Positions 55,684-63,372 of a DNA stretch of 64,000 nt are shown piece after piece. This DNA comes from Geminocystis herdmanii PCC 6308 (GTDB taxonomy: Bacteria > Cyanobacteriota > Cyanobacteriia > Cyanobacteriales > Cyanobacteriaceae), in the NCBI RefSeq assembly GCF_000332235.1, contig NZ_CM001775.1:2917770-2981769 (forward strand), in the 5' to 3' direction. The position numbers were made by a program, and so were the translations under genes. The number at the start of each line of letters is the position of its first letter. The stretch's first letter is position 1. A model generated the notes under the pieces. The model made no database searches and was not told the origin of the DNA. It saw only the letters and a list, made by a program, of their open reading frames with translations.

Positions 55684-56177
55684 TGGAAATTCAGCCTTGG
55701 TGGTTTACGCTCATGCTCCGCATGACGCTGCGCGTACGAACCTTATGAGGGTGAAAGTATTAGTCATTTTTTGGGGAGGTTTAGACGGGAAAATGAGCTT
55801 ACTCTTTCTGGTTTAGGCAAAATAGCAGAACTATATGGAGCAATCGCCCGTTGGGAAAAGTTCCGTTTTAATCCTCCTCCCTCCTCTGAACAGTTAGAAA
55901 AATTAAGTGCGATCGTACAAGTAGAAGTAGCAACCTTACAAACAATGTTTCCTTCTGCCCCTATGAAAATGACTCCTATTCGTCTTTGTTCGGCTTGTTA
56001 TGGGGAAAAACCTTATCATAAGATGGAATGGCAGTATAAGGAGATTTATCGGTGCGATCGTCATAATCTTAAACTTTTATCGGAATGCCATAATTGTGGG
56101 GCAAGATTCAAGTTTCCCAGTCTATGGGTTGTGGTTGGTGTCATAGGTGTGTTACCCGTTTTACTAAAATGAGATAA
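55683..56177 (+). pseudogene. tniQ: tniQ (CAST) with repeat insertion and frameshift
   Basis: ATG overlaps the tnsC stop (TAATG). The start MEIQPWWFTL fits TniQ. Then a ~25-bp repeat (about 55713-55737) is inserted and the frame is lost; removing it restores FTLEPYEGES-ISHFLGRF. The middle is normal (LARWEKFRFNPPPSSEQL-like, then CSACYGEKPYHKMEWQYKEIYRCDRH). Near 56127 a 1-base loss makes the last part run VVVGVIGVLP instead of CGWCHRCVTRF, which would end at TAA 56177. TniQ bridges Cas12k and TnsC; this copy should be inactive. Confidence 0.88.
55713..55737. repeat. ~25-bp small palindromic repeat inserted in tniQ
   Basis: ATGCTCCGCATGACGCTGCG, then CGTAC. It contains the palindrome ATGCTCCGCAT, and its reverse complement starts with GCGCAGCG like the repeats at 13436 and 61043. 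Removing 25 bp restores the tniQ frame. Confidence 0.7.
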
Positions 56178-56231
56178 CTTTTCACACTATAGTATGTAGA
56201 TTGATTAGTTTTTTTATCCTATTGTCATAGT

Positions 56232-56498
56232 ATGGGAGAAAAAAATCAAATCATTGATAGCATACAAAAACAGTTTGGAGAAGTTATCAGGAAAAAAAGA
56301 AATAAAGTAGGTATTTCTCAAGAAAAACTAGCTGAATTTTGCGATCTTCATCGTAATTTTATCAGTGAAATAGAACGAGGTGTTAAATCTCCTTCTCTGA
56401 AAACGATCATTTTGCTAGCTATTGCTTTAGATTGTTCCCCCTCTGTTTTGCTTAAAGAAGCCGAAGATTTGTCACACGATGATATTTATCCTTCTTAA
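56232..56498 (+). CDS. XRE-family regulator (probable R-M controller)
   Basis: An 88-residue helix-turn-helix protein: FGEVIRKKRNKVGISQEKLAEF, then HRNFISEIERG and SLKTIILLAIALDCSPSVLL. The size and position, directly before the endonuclease gene, fit the C (controller) proteins that time restriction after methylation. It is cargo of the CAST. A role in controlling CAST genes is less likely because CvkR is present. Confidence 0.85.
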   Translation: MGEKNQIIDSIQKQFGEVIRKKRNKVGISQEKLAEFCDLHRNFISEIERGVKSPSLKTIILLAIALDCSPSVLLKEAEDLSHDDIYPS

Positions 56499-56528
56499 GC
56501 ATAGTTTATTATTTGGTAATTTGAAGCA

Positions 56529-57536
56529 ATGGTGAGAAGGAAACCTTATACAAAAGTCAAAAAAAGCAATCAAATTAGAGAAGATCATGTTAAAGGCATG
56601 GGAGATGTTCTTTTCAAAGGATTTCAATGCCTTAATAGCAAATGTAGGGAGTTTATTTTTGTCAAAAAAACTGAGATCGGAATTGATTTTGAAATACAAT
56701 GTCCAAAATGTGGATATGATCATCTTTCTGGAAAAGAATCGAAATTTTATGATTATGAACTTCTACTATTAGATCAAAATAAAAAACCTATTAAAACTAT
56801 AGAAACTGGGGAATTTACAATTCTTCATGATGATTATATTAATGAGTCTCAAGACTATAAATATTGTATAGTTTGTAATACAATTAAGCCAGTTGATTTA
56901 TTTGGTGGACACGCTCCTCGCAATTCTGGCAGATAAGGTGAATGTAGATTATGTAAACAAGTTTATAATAACCGTATTAAAAATTCAACAAGAACAAGTG
57001 ATCAGCATCGAGAAGCATCTCAAAATCGTAGATTGTACTCAATAATTTCTGGTAGTCAAAAACTTAATAGTGAAGAAGTTTTAAAAAAATACCATTATAA
57101 ATGTTTCAAATGTGGAAAAGATTTACATAATGTAAACTCTGAACAAGAAAGACCTCTTGATCATCCTTTACCTATATATTATTTGTATCCTTTAACGACA
57201 GAAACAGCAACGTTATTATGTAGAAATTGTAATGGGAAAAAAAGAGCTAAATGGCCATCCGCTTTTTATTCGGAAGATAAAGTTAGAGAGTTGTCCATTC
57301 GTACTGGTATTAGCTATGAACTTTTATCAGGAGAACCACTATATAATTCTGACGCATTGGAGTACTTAAAAAAATCTGAAAATGTAGATCAACTATTAAA
57401 ACAATATGCTAAATATATGAATGTCATCATAAAATTAAGAAATAGAATTTTGAAGGATTGTGGATTTGATTTTTTTAAATATTCTCAAACTATTTCTCAA
57501 GATTGGATTGAAAAAGCAGATAAAGAATATGAATAA
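56529..57536 (+). pseudogene. HNH-type type II restriction endonuclease with in-frame stop
   Basis: One frame of about 335 codons split by TAA at 56934-56936. The first 135 residues contain a CxxxC/CPKCGYDH zinc-ribbon part and CIVCNTIKP; the second part continues as GECRLCKQVYNN and contains CFKCGKDLH, PLDHPLPIYYLYPLT and LLCRNCNGKKRAKWP, an HNH nuclease with its zinc Cys pairs. It is followed by a convergent double methyltransferase, so it reads as the restriction enzyme of a type II system. The stop would separate the metal-binding domain from the N terminus. Either it is dead or the 167-residue downstream part is made separately from TTG 57033. Confidence 0.75.
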
Positions 57537-57554
57537 AAATATTGTGAAAATTAA

Positions 57555-59999
57555 TTAAATTTTCTGCAAAAATAAATATTGGTGTGATTTAGTTGCGCCT
57601 TGATCTTTTATTCCAAATTTTTCTCTGCCTACAACATCTTCATCAAAATAATAGATTAATTTAAAGTTTTGTTCAGATCGTTTAATTAATTCTTCAGCCA
57701 TATTACAAGACTTAGTTTTACCAACGTGCATAATTAATTTTCCTTGAGGTTTTAACCATTTAGCACAATCTTCAAAGAATTTAAAATAAATATCCAATGA
57801 TTTTTTTTGTTGATATTCTAAGAATTGTTCTTGACGAGAGGTAAAATCATCTTTTTCCCAACCTGCTAACCATAATCTCATCCAATTAGTAACAAAAAAT
57901 CTTGTAGAAGCTACAAAAGGAGGGGAAGTAATCACTACATCTACTTGATTTTTATATAAACTATTTAACCTAGAAAATGGAAGTTGTGTTGTCATTCCAG
58001 ACAGTAAATTATGATCATATTCTGTTTGCAACATTCTATTTATCTTGTCTGTAAGGCGAGGTGCTAAAGGACGATATTCATTGTCTCCAATCGGTTTAAA
58101 AGGTGTTACGGGGTGAGATCTCCGAGAAAGAGCATAAGGACGATTTCCATGTAAAATATGTAATAAACAAGAATAAACTAGGGCTTGTCCCCAAGAAGTA
58201 CAAGGATTTTGTTTTAGATAATCACGAGCAGCTAATATTTCCTTAAATGTTTCTTGATTAAAATATTCAGGAAGTTTGCCGTTAAACCCAAAATCCTGAT
58301 AAAGCGATAAATCTTGATTATTTTTATTCGTTTCAACATATTGTAATAAATCATTAAGAATGAAATATACTTCTTCATTTTCTCCTCTATCTATCTTAGC
58401 TTTAGTTAATATATAACCAAGTTCTTGTAAATCATTTCCTAAAGGATAACGACCTTGTAAAAAGGCTTCTAGGGGAATAGTTCCACAACCTGACATAGGG
58501 TCTAATACATAGTCTTGAGGATAGGTAAATTCACTAATTAAAAAGTGAGCGATCGCAGGTTTTAGTTTTCCTTGATATGAACATAAAGAGTGAAATTTAT
58601 GCCCCCAATTTCGACTATTATAAGGTGACTCTAAATGAGGCAAAGTTCTCGCAAAATTTTCAGCTTTTTGTTTATATTCATCATCAGATTGATTATTGTT
58701 AAAATTAGTGATCAACTTTTTTTGACTAGCTTTCTCAAAAATCAGTAATAATTGTTTTAATTTTGTTCCATCTTTTGATTTTCTTTCTCTTACTAATCTT
58801 TCTTCGATACAATTTAATCCTATATCTGAAGCGATGATTTTTAATATTTCATTTGTAGGAACATTAACACCAGCAAAACGGGAATCTCCAATATCAATAA
58901 CTAACTTTCCTTTCTCTCTTAAAAGATTGTGAGATTTTCTTAACCATAAATATGAATCAGAAAAATAATATTGAACTAATTTTGGTATTCTCGGATCGTA
59001 ACTTACTTCTTCTAAATTAGAAACAATTTTTTCAACTTCTGTAAATGTATTAGGTTGACGACATTTTTGTGAAATATTATTAATTCCTGCTGACATGGCT
59101 TGAGAACGATAAAAAGACAAATATTTTTCATTATCTAAAAATCCTGTCAACCATAATTCTAATTTAGTATTTCTAAAATAATTAGTTCCGTTAAGATAAG
59201 GAGGAGATGTCAAAATAAAATCTATGTGTTTATCTGTAGGAAACTCTATTAAAGCTGATTCTCCTAAACAAAAAACTTCAGGAAAATTAAATTGATTATT
59301 TAATATATCTTGATATACCTGTTCAGCTTTTTCTGAGAATTTTTGAATAACTGATAAATTATCAGGCAGTTTTTCATTTGGCTTTCTTTGACGCAAATCA
59401 GAAGCACGTTTCATTTCACTACAAGAAACGGCAATTGAACCTAAAATTAATTTAGCAAAATCTTCAAATACTGATAATTTTGCCTCTACTTTTTTAATAG
59501 CTTCTTTAATAGCAATAACCTCAATTAATCTAGTACCAGTAAAATAATTACGGTGGGGAAAACATTTATTAATTTCTATTTCTGCTTCTATTAATGATTT
59601 GAGATTGTTTTCTGAGTAATTTACTAGATTTTCCAGATATTGTTTAAATTTTTCATGTTCATGACAAACATATAAAAAGTTATTTGTTTTACATCTAATA
59701 ACTAACCTCATAAATGGGTTTATCTCTGAATAATAACCATACATATTCCTTCTTGTTGCAACAGTTATAGTAGTTCCTGTTCCGGCAAAAGGATCATAAA
59801 TATGTTGTCCATCACAAAATTCTTCAATAATTGTTTTGGCAAATTCAGAAGAAAATCCCTCTACATAAGGATACCATCTGTGTATTTCTGTTTTTATATT
59901 AGGAGAAAAAGTCCCATGTTTTCCTAAACTTAAATTAGGAGATTGATCGACAAAGTTATTAGGGTTAAATAAAAGTAATTGATTGTTATGATCTATCAT
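57555..59999 (-). CDS. Fused double DNA methyltransferase (type II cargo)
   Basis: An 814-residue protein with two complete methyltransferase domains. Domain 1: SAM motif DPFAGTGTT (69-77) and catalytic TSPPY (264-268). Domain 2: DPMSGCGTIPLEA (about 499-511) and TSPPF (about 693-697). TSPPY/F motifs point to N4-cytosine (possibly N6-adenine) modification, so two strands or two sites may be methylated, as in systems with an asymmetric target. It would protect the chromosome against the neighbouring endonuclease. With the endonuclease broken it may now be an orphan. It is convergent with the endonuclease gene. Confidence 0.88.
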   Translation of the reverse strand: MIDHNNQLLLFNPNNFVDQSPNLSLGKHGTFSPNIKTEIHRWYPYVEGFSSEFAKTIIEEFCDGQHIYDPFAGTGTTITVATRRNMYGYYSEINPFMRLVIRCKTNNFLYVCHEHEKFKQYLENLVNYSENNLKSLIEAEIEINKCFPHRNYFTGTRLIEVIAIKEAIKKVEAKLSVFEDFAKLILGSIAVSCSEMKRASDLRQRKPNEKLPDNLSVIQKFSEKAEQVYQDILNNQFNFPEVFCLGESALIEFPTDKHIDFILTSPPYLNGTNYFRNTKLELWLTGFLDNEKYLSFYRSQAMSAGINNISQKCRQPNTFTEVEKIVSNLEEVSYDPRIPKLVQYYFSDSYLWLRKSHNLLREKGKLVIDIGDSRFAGVNVPTNEILKIIASDIGLNCIEERLVRERKSKDGTKLKQLLLIFEKASQKKLITNFNNNQSDDEYKQKAENFARTLPHLESPYNSRNWGHKFHSLCSYQGKLKPAIAHFLISEFTYPQDYVLDPMSGCGTIPLEAFLQGRYPLGNDLQELGYILTKAKIDRGENEEVYFILNDLLQYVETNKNNQDLSLYQDFGFNGKLPEYFNQETFKEILAARDYLKQNPCTSWGQALVYSCLLHILHGNRPYALSRRSHPVTPFKPIGDNEYRPLAPRLTDKINRMLQTEYDHNLLSGMTTQLPFSRLNSLYKNQVDVVITSPPFVASTRFFVTNWMRLWLAGWEKDDFTSRQEQFLEYQQKKSLDIYFKFFEDCAKWLKPQGKLIMHVGKTKSCNMAEELIKRSEQNFKLIYYFDEDVVGREKFGIKDQGATKSHQYLFLQKI

Positions 60000-60023
60000 T
60001 ATTTTTCTATAATAAAAATCTTT

Positions 60024-60461
60024 TTAGTAAGTATTGATTGATGTTATTATACTGCTTAGATTGTGATGAATCTGATCAATCCACAGAGGCACGATCGTCT
60101 TCTCCTCTTCCAGAAGTTCGATCGCTTTCTCCCGTTGATAAGGCAATAACTCAACAGTACCATCATTAGCAATCACCATAAAACGCTTCTTAAAGTCCGC
60201 ATCGGTAAATGATGGCTCTTTTTCCCTCAAATCATTGAGGATTTTTTGTACCATCTCTAAATTCAAACCAACAGACAGCATATATACCATTACCGACACC
60301 TCTACCAACTCCACAAAAGAATAGTAGATTGTCTTTCCCGTACCTGTCCCCATAATCAAAGGCACAATAATCTCCTTATCCCTCCAATACTGCAATTGTC
60401 GGAGAGAACAACCCGTAATCTTTGATATATCTTTGCTACTAAAAAATAGTTCCTGTTTCAT
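60024..60461 (-). CDS. cvkR: CvkR-like MerR repressor of the CAST
   Basis: About 145 residues: MKQELFFSSKDISKITGCSLRQLQYWRDK is a MerR helix-turn-helix, followed by a dimerisation helix (VYMLSVGLNLEMVQKIL) and a C-terminal helical part. It is divergent from cas12k, exactly the position of CvkR, a MerR-type regulator shown in Anabaena to repress cas12k and tracrRNA expression. No effector-binding domain is visible. Start at 60461 (or 60467). The frame is intact, unlike most CAST genes. Confidence 0.88.
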   Translation of the reverse strand: MKQELFFSSKDISKITGCSLRQLQYWRDKEIIVPLIMGTGTGKTIYYSFVELVEVSVMVYMLSVGLNLEMVQKILNDLREKEPSFTDADFKKRFMVIANDGTVELLPYQREKAIELLEEEKTIVPLWIDQIHHNLSSIITSINTY

Positions 60462-60525
60462 ACCCACAATTATAAAATAATTTGCTATTATACAAATATG
60501 TCCAATTAAACAATTATGTAAAGTG
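60462..60525. promoter_or_regulatory. Shared cvkR-cas12k promoter/operator region
   Basis: About 64 bp between divergent genes. It contains TGCTATTATAC (a -10-like TATTAT or TATAC) and the repeated ACAATTA element on both sides (ACAATTATAAAA, CCAATTAAACAATTA). By analogy this is where CvkR would bind. Exact start sites are not determinable from sequence. Confidence 0.5.
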
Positions 60526-62420
60526 ATGGTTCAGGTAACTATTCAATCTCGTTTAATCGCTTCTGCTGATACTCGTCAATTTCTCTGGTTGTTGATGAGC
60601 AAGAAAAATACTCCTTTGATCAATGAAATCCTTACCCGAATTAAACATCATCCCGATTTTCCCCAATGGCGAGAGAAAGGAAGACTGCCGAAAAACTTTA
60701 TTGCTCAACAAATTCAAGAGCTAAAAAATGATTCTCGTTTTCAAGGACAACCATCTCGGTTTTATGCTTCTGTCGGTAAAATCATCGACTACATATACAA
60801 ATCTTGGTTCAAAGTGCAAAAGAGTTACAAAATCCAATTAGAAGGTAATAGCCGTTGGTTAGAAATGTTGAAACCCGATAGTTTATTAATAGAATCCTTT
60901 GATGGTTCAATGGAAGCACTGCAAAATCAGGCTCAACAGATTCTCGATAATATTGAAACGACTTCTACTCAAGAAGGTATTGTTGATTATTTATTTCAAA
61001 AATATGAGAAAACAGAAGATTGTCGAATGAGGGATGCGATCGCGCAGCGCCACCGTAGGTGATCGTTTATCTGATCAAAAATGGTAGTCGCATTCCTAAG
61101 AACAATATTGAAACAACCAAGAAATATAAAAGAATCAAAAGAAAATTAGAAATCAAAATTCGTAAATTGAAAAGACAAGTGGAAATGTCTATTCCTTCTG
61201 GGAGAGATTTAGAGGGAGAAAAATGGTTACAAACTCTCATCCTTGCTTCTAACACGATGCCTGTAGATCAAAATGAGAGTGATAGTTGGTTTTCGGCATT
61301 GAAACGAAATTCTCCATCAATTCCCTATCCTATCGTTTATGAAACCAATGAAGATTTAAAATGGTGTTTGAATGACCAAAACCGTATTTGTATTAAATTT
61401 AGTGGTTTGAGTGACCATCTTTTTCTAATCTATTGTGATTCTCGTCAACTGCCTTATTTTCGCCGTTTTTATGAGGATCAGGAATTGAAAAAAGCCAGTA
61501 AAGATCAGTTTTCGAGTGCTTTATTTACCTTGCGTTCGGCTATGATCATCTGGAAAGAAGATGATGGAAAAGGAGAGTCGTGGGATAAGCATAAACTCTA
61601 TTTACATTGTACTTTTGATACAGATTATTGGACTTTGGAAGGTACACAAGTCATTGCTCAAAAAAAGCAGGAGGAAGTGCTAAATCTCATTGATAGGATG
61701 AAGGAAAAGACGGATTTAACAGATACTCAAAAGGCGTTTATTCAACGGAAACAGACGACTCTTGCCCGACTTAATAATATTTTCCCTCGCCCTAGTAAGC
61801 CTATTTATCAAGGTAATCCGAATCTTTTTCTCGGTGTGGCAATGGGTTTACAAGAACCAGTTACGATCGCACTTGTGGATGTCAGCACCAATAAAGTGAT
61901 TCTCTATCGTAATATCAAACAATTATTGGGGGATGACTACCATCTAATCAGGAGAAGACGAAATGAGAAACAGAAATTGAATCACCAAAACCATAAAGCA
62001 AGGAAAAGAGCTAATTTTCAACAAAAGGGGGAATCTAATCTGGGTGAATACCTCGATCGACTAATTGCTAAATCCATTCTTCAAATCGCTGAAGAGTACC
62101 AAGTATCAACTATTATCGTTCCTCGATTGAATCAGATACGATCGATTACTGAGGCTGAAATACAAGCAAGGGCAGAGGAGAGAATACCAGAATATAAGGA
62201 GGGGCAACGAAAATATGCACAGGATTATTGTGTACAAGTGCATCAATGGAGTTATGGTAGATTGATTGATAATATCAAAGCAATTTCTTCTAAATTGGGT
62301 ATTGTCGTAGAGGAAGGCAAACAACCCAAACAGGGAAAGTTTACCGATAAGGCATTACAGTTAGCATTGAGTACCCAGAAAAATAATCGCCAAAATAATC
62401 CCACAAAGACAAATTCTTAA
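60526..62420 (+). pseudogene. cas12k: cas12k with 23-bp insertion (frameshift)
   Basis: N-terminal part (MVQVTIQSRLIASADTRQFL..., then NTPLINEIL and GQPSRFYASVGKIIDYIYKSW) and C-terminal part (KWLQTLI, YPIVYETNEDLKWCLND, TQKAFIQRKQTTLARLNN, VHQWSYGRLIDNIKAI) both match Cas12k, the nuclease-dead effector that finds the target for V-K CAST. A 23-bp repeat at 61043-61065 shifts the frame after RMRDAI; removing it restores RMRDAI-VYLIKNG and a ~624-residue protein of normal size. As is, only 179 residues can be made from the start. Confidence 0.93.
61043..61065. repeat. 23-bp small dispersed repeat inserted in cas12k
   Basis: CGCAGCGCCACCGTAGGTGATCG is 23 bases (given in two parts: CGCAGCGCCAC and CGTAGGTGATCG). 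It is flanked by GATCG at 61038-61042 and at its own end. It shares both ends with the 21-bp copy at 13436-13456, and only the centre differs. Confidence 0.85.
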
Positions 62421-62435
62421 GTTACAATGAGGGAA
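62421..62435 (+). promoter_or_regulatory. Probable tracrRNA promoter
   Basis: TACAAT at 62423-62428, two bases after the cas12k stop, about 8 bases before the tracrRNA start. A clear -35 box is not obvious. Confidence 0.45.
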
Positions 62436-62650
62436 ATCGTGCCGCCGATCAAGTTGTTGTCAACCTCTGTTCTGCGAAAAATGAGGGGTAGTTTACCTAG
62501 TAATAGGTTTGCTTTCTGTCCCTGATAACTGCTCACTCTGATGCTGCGCACTGAATAAAGTGCGGAAACAAGGGGCACTCCCAGCAACAGGAGTTTGGGT
62601 GTACCAATGTAGTGGTTATCCAATCACCTCCGATCAAGGAGGAATCCCAG
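62436..62650 (+). ncRNA. CAST tracrRNA
   Basis: Immediately downstream of cas12k, with the known V-K tracrRNA landmarks: GTGCCGCC near the 5' end, TTTGCTTTCTGTCCCTG, CTCACTCTGATGCTGC, GGCACTCCCAGCAA, and the 3' hairpin CCTCCGATCAAGGAGG followed by AATCCC. AATCCC pairs with the GGGATT of the CRISPR repeats. It is needed with crRNA to load Cas12k. Length about 215 nt. It runs 202 bp ahead of the CRISPR array. Confidence 0.9.
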
Positions 62651-62852
62651 TTTAAGCGTTAGTTAAAATGTACGAGTTACACAAACTCAAGTTTTAGCCT
62701 TACGCAATCGCTGAAACTCTTATAAATTAAGGGATATAGCGTTTTAAGAAAATGCAAAATTCTCGTCAAAATCGGAATTTTTGTATTTTTAAGGGGGGCT
62801 TACGCAAACTGCTTCTACAAGCCTTATTTGATAAGGGGTCTGACTAGGGGCA
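62651..62852. other. CRISPR leader region
   Basis: About 200 bp between tracrRNA and the first repeat, with no gene. A TATAAATTAAGG box lies at about 62720-62731, and direct repeats of the type CTTACGCAA (62700 and 62810) occur. Probably holds the array promoter. Confidence 0.5.
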
Positions 62853-63035
62853 GTTGAAATAAGACAATACCTTCTATAGGGATTGAAAGCTCCTCTTTAT
62901 AGCCTAGGATTGCGAGATAAGTATGTTGAAATAAGACAATACCTTCTATAGGGATTGAAAGTCCTTGTCGTACCATCTTTGATTCGAGTGAGTCGGGGGT
63001 TGAAATAAGACAATACCTTCTTTAGGGTTTATAAT
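62853..63035 (+). CRISPR. Type V-K CRISPR array, 3 repeats and 2 spacers
   Basis: The 37-nt repeats start GTTGAAATAAGACAATACC and end GGGATTGAAAG, at 62853-62889 and 62925-62961. The third, at 62999-63035, matches for the first ~29 bases and then degenerates (GTTTATAAT instead of GATTGAAAG). Spacers are 35 nt (62890-62924) and 37 nt (62962-62998). I see no match to the spacers within this window. The ATTGAAAG end is as in other V-K arrays. The array is short, typical of CAST. Confidence 0.93.
63007..63035 (+). promoter_or_regulatory. Probable promoter of the fused guide RNA inside the degenerate repeat
   Basis: AAGACA at 63007-63012 (4 of 6 matches to TTGACA), then 17 bases, then a perfect TATAAT at 63030-63035. 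The TATAAT comes from the degenerate end of repeat 3. Transcription would start about 63042, right at the beginning of the second tracrRNA copy. Confidence 0.5.
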
Positions 63036-63037
63036 AT

Positions 63038-63284
63038 TAACAGTGCCGTAGATCAAGTTTTCATAACCTCTGTTCTATGAAAAATAAGGAGTAGTTTACT
63101 TCTTCTAAGAAGTTTGCTTTCTGCTCCTGCTAACTACTTGCCCTGATGCTGTCTATCTAAAGATAGAGAAACTAGGCGCACTCCCAGCAATAAGGGTGCA
63201 GGTGTACTGCTATAGCGGTTAGCAAATCACTTTCGATCGAGGAAGAATTCTCTTTGAGAATTGAAAGCGAGTCTCGCCATCTGC
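63038..63284 (+). ncRNA. Second tracrRNA fused to a truncated repeat and tRNA-targeting guide (natural single guide RNA)
   Basis: A diverged copy of the tracrRNA: AGTGCCGTAGATCAAGTT, TTTGCTTTCTGCTCCTG, GATGCTG, GCACTCCCAGCAA and a 3' stem CTTTCGATCGAGGAAG. Instead of ending there, it goes on as AATTCTC-TTT-GAGAATT-GAAAG (63248-63267): a 7-bp stem and 3-base loop that joins the anti-repeat to the repeat end. The guide follows at 63268-63284 (CGAGTCTCGCCATCTGC), matching the last 17 nt of tRNA-Leu(GAG) at 16 of 17 positions. The AATTCTC/GAGAATT pairing differs from the main AATCCC/GGGATT pairing on both strands, so the fold has been kept. Confidence 0.85.
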
Positions 63285-63287
63285 TTT

Positions 63288-63372
63288 GACGACACTAATT
63301 TGTGATCACGTCATTTGATTTGTTAAGACGACACTAATCTGTTACCGATGACAAATAATTTGTTACTGTACA
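63288..63372. repeat. CAST end on the CRISPR/tRNA side
   Basis: Inverted transposase-site repeats: GACGACACTAATTTGT (63288), ACGTCATTTGATTTGTTA (63308), GACGACACTAATCTGTTAC (63328) and finally AAATAATTTGTTACTGTACA ending at 63372. About four sites, against about five in the other end. They begin directly after the guide sequence. Confidence 0.85.

Larger units (their letters stand above)
52889..63372 (+). mobile_element. Type V-K CRISPR-associated transposon (CAST), 10,484 bp
   Basis: The ends are inverted copies of TGTACAGTAACAAATT (52889 and ending 63372). Inside are tnsB, tnsC, tniQ, restriction-modification cargo, cvkR, cas12k, tracrRNA, CRISPR array and a homing guide, in the order known for V-K CAST. 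The CRISPR-side end sits 57 bp from a GTT PAM inside tRNA-Leu(GAG), close to the 60-66 bp spacing known for this family. The five bases outside each end (TAATG and TCGGG) do not match, so no target duplication is visible. tnsC, tniQ and cas12k all carry disabling lesions, so the element looks immobile on its own. Confidence 0.95.

Noticed and set aside
61059-62420. C-terminal Cas12k part as a separate, intended gene
   Set aside because: The GTG start lies in the inserted 23-bp repeat and the frame continues the N-terminal part exactly when the repeat is removed, so it is one broken gene.
62417-62623. Minus-strand open frame after cas12k
   Set aside because: It lies antisense to the tracrRNA, whose conserved blocks explain the sequence.
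62962-62998. Spacer 2 as a tRNA-targeting guide
   Set aside because: It contains GATTCGAG, faintly like a T-loop, but does not match tRNA-Leu here or form any tRNA arm that I can recognise.
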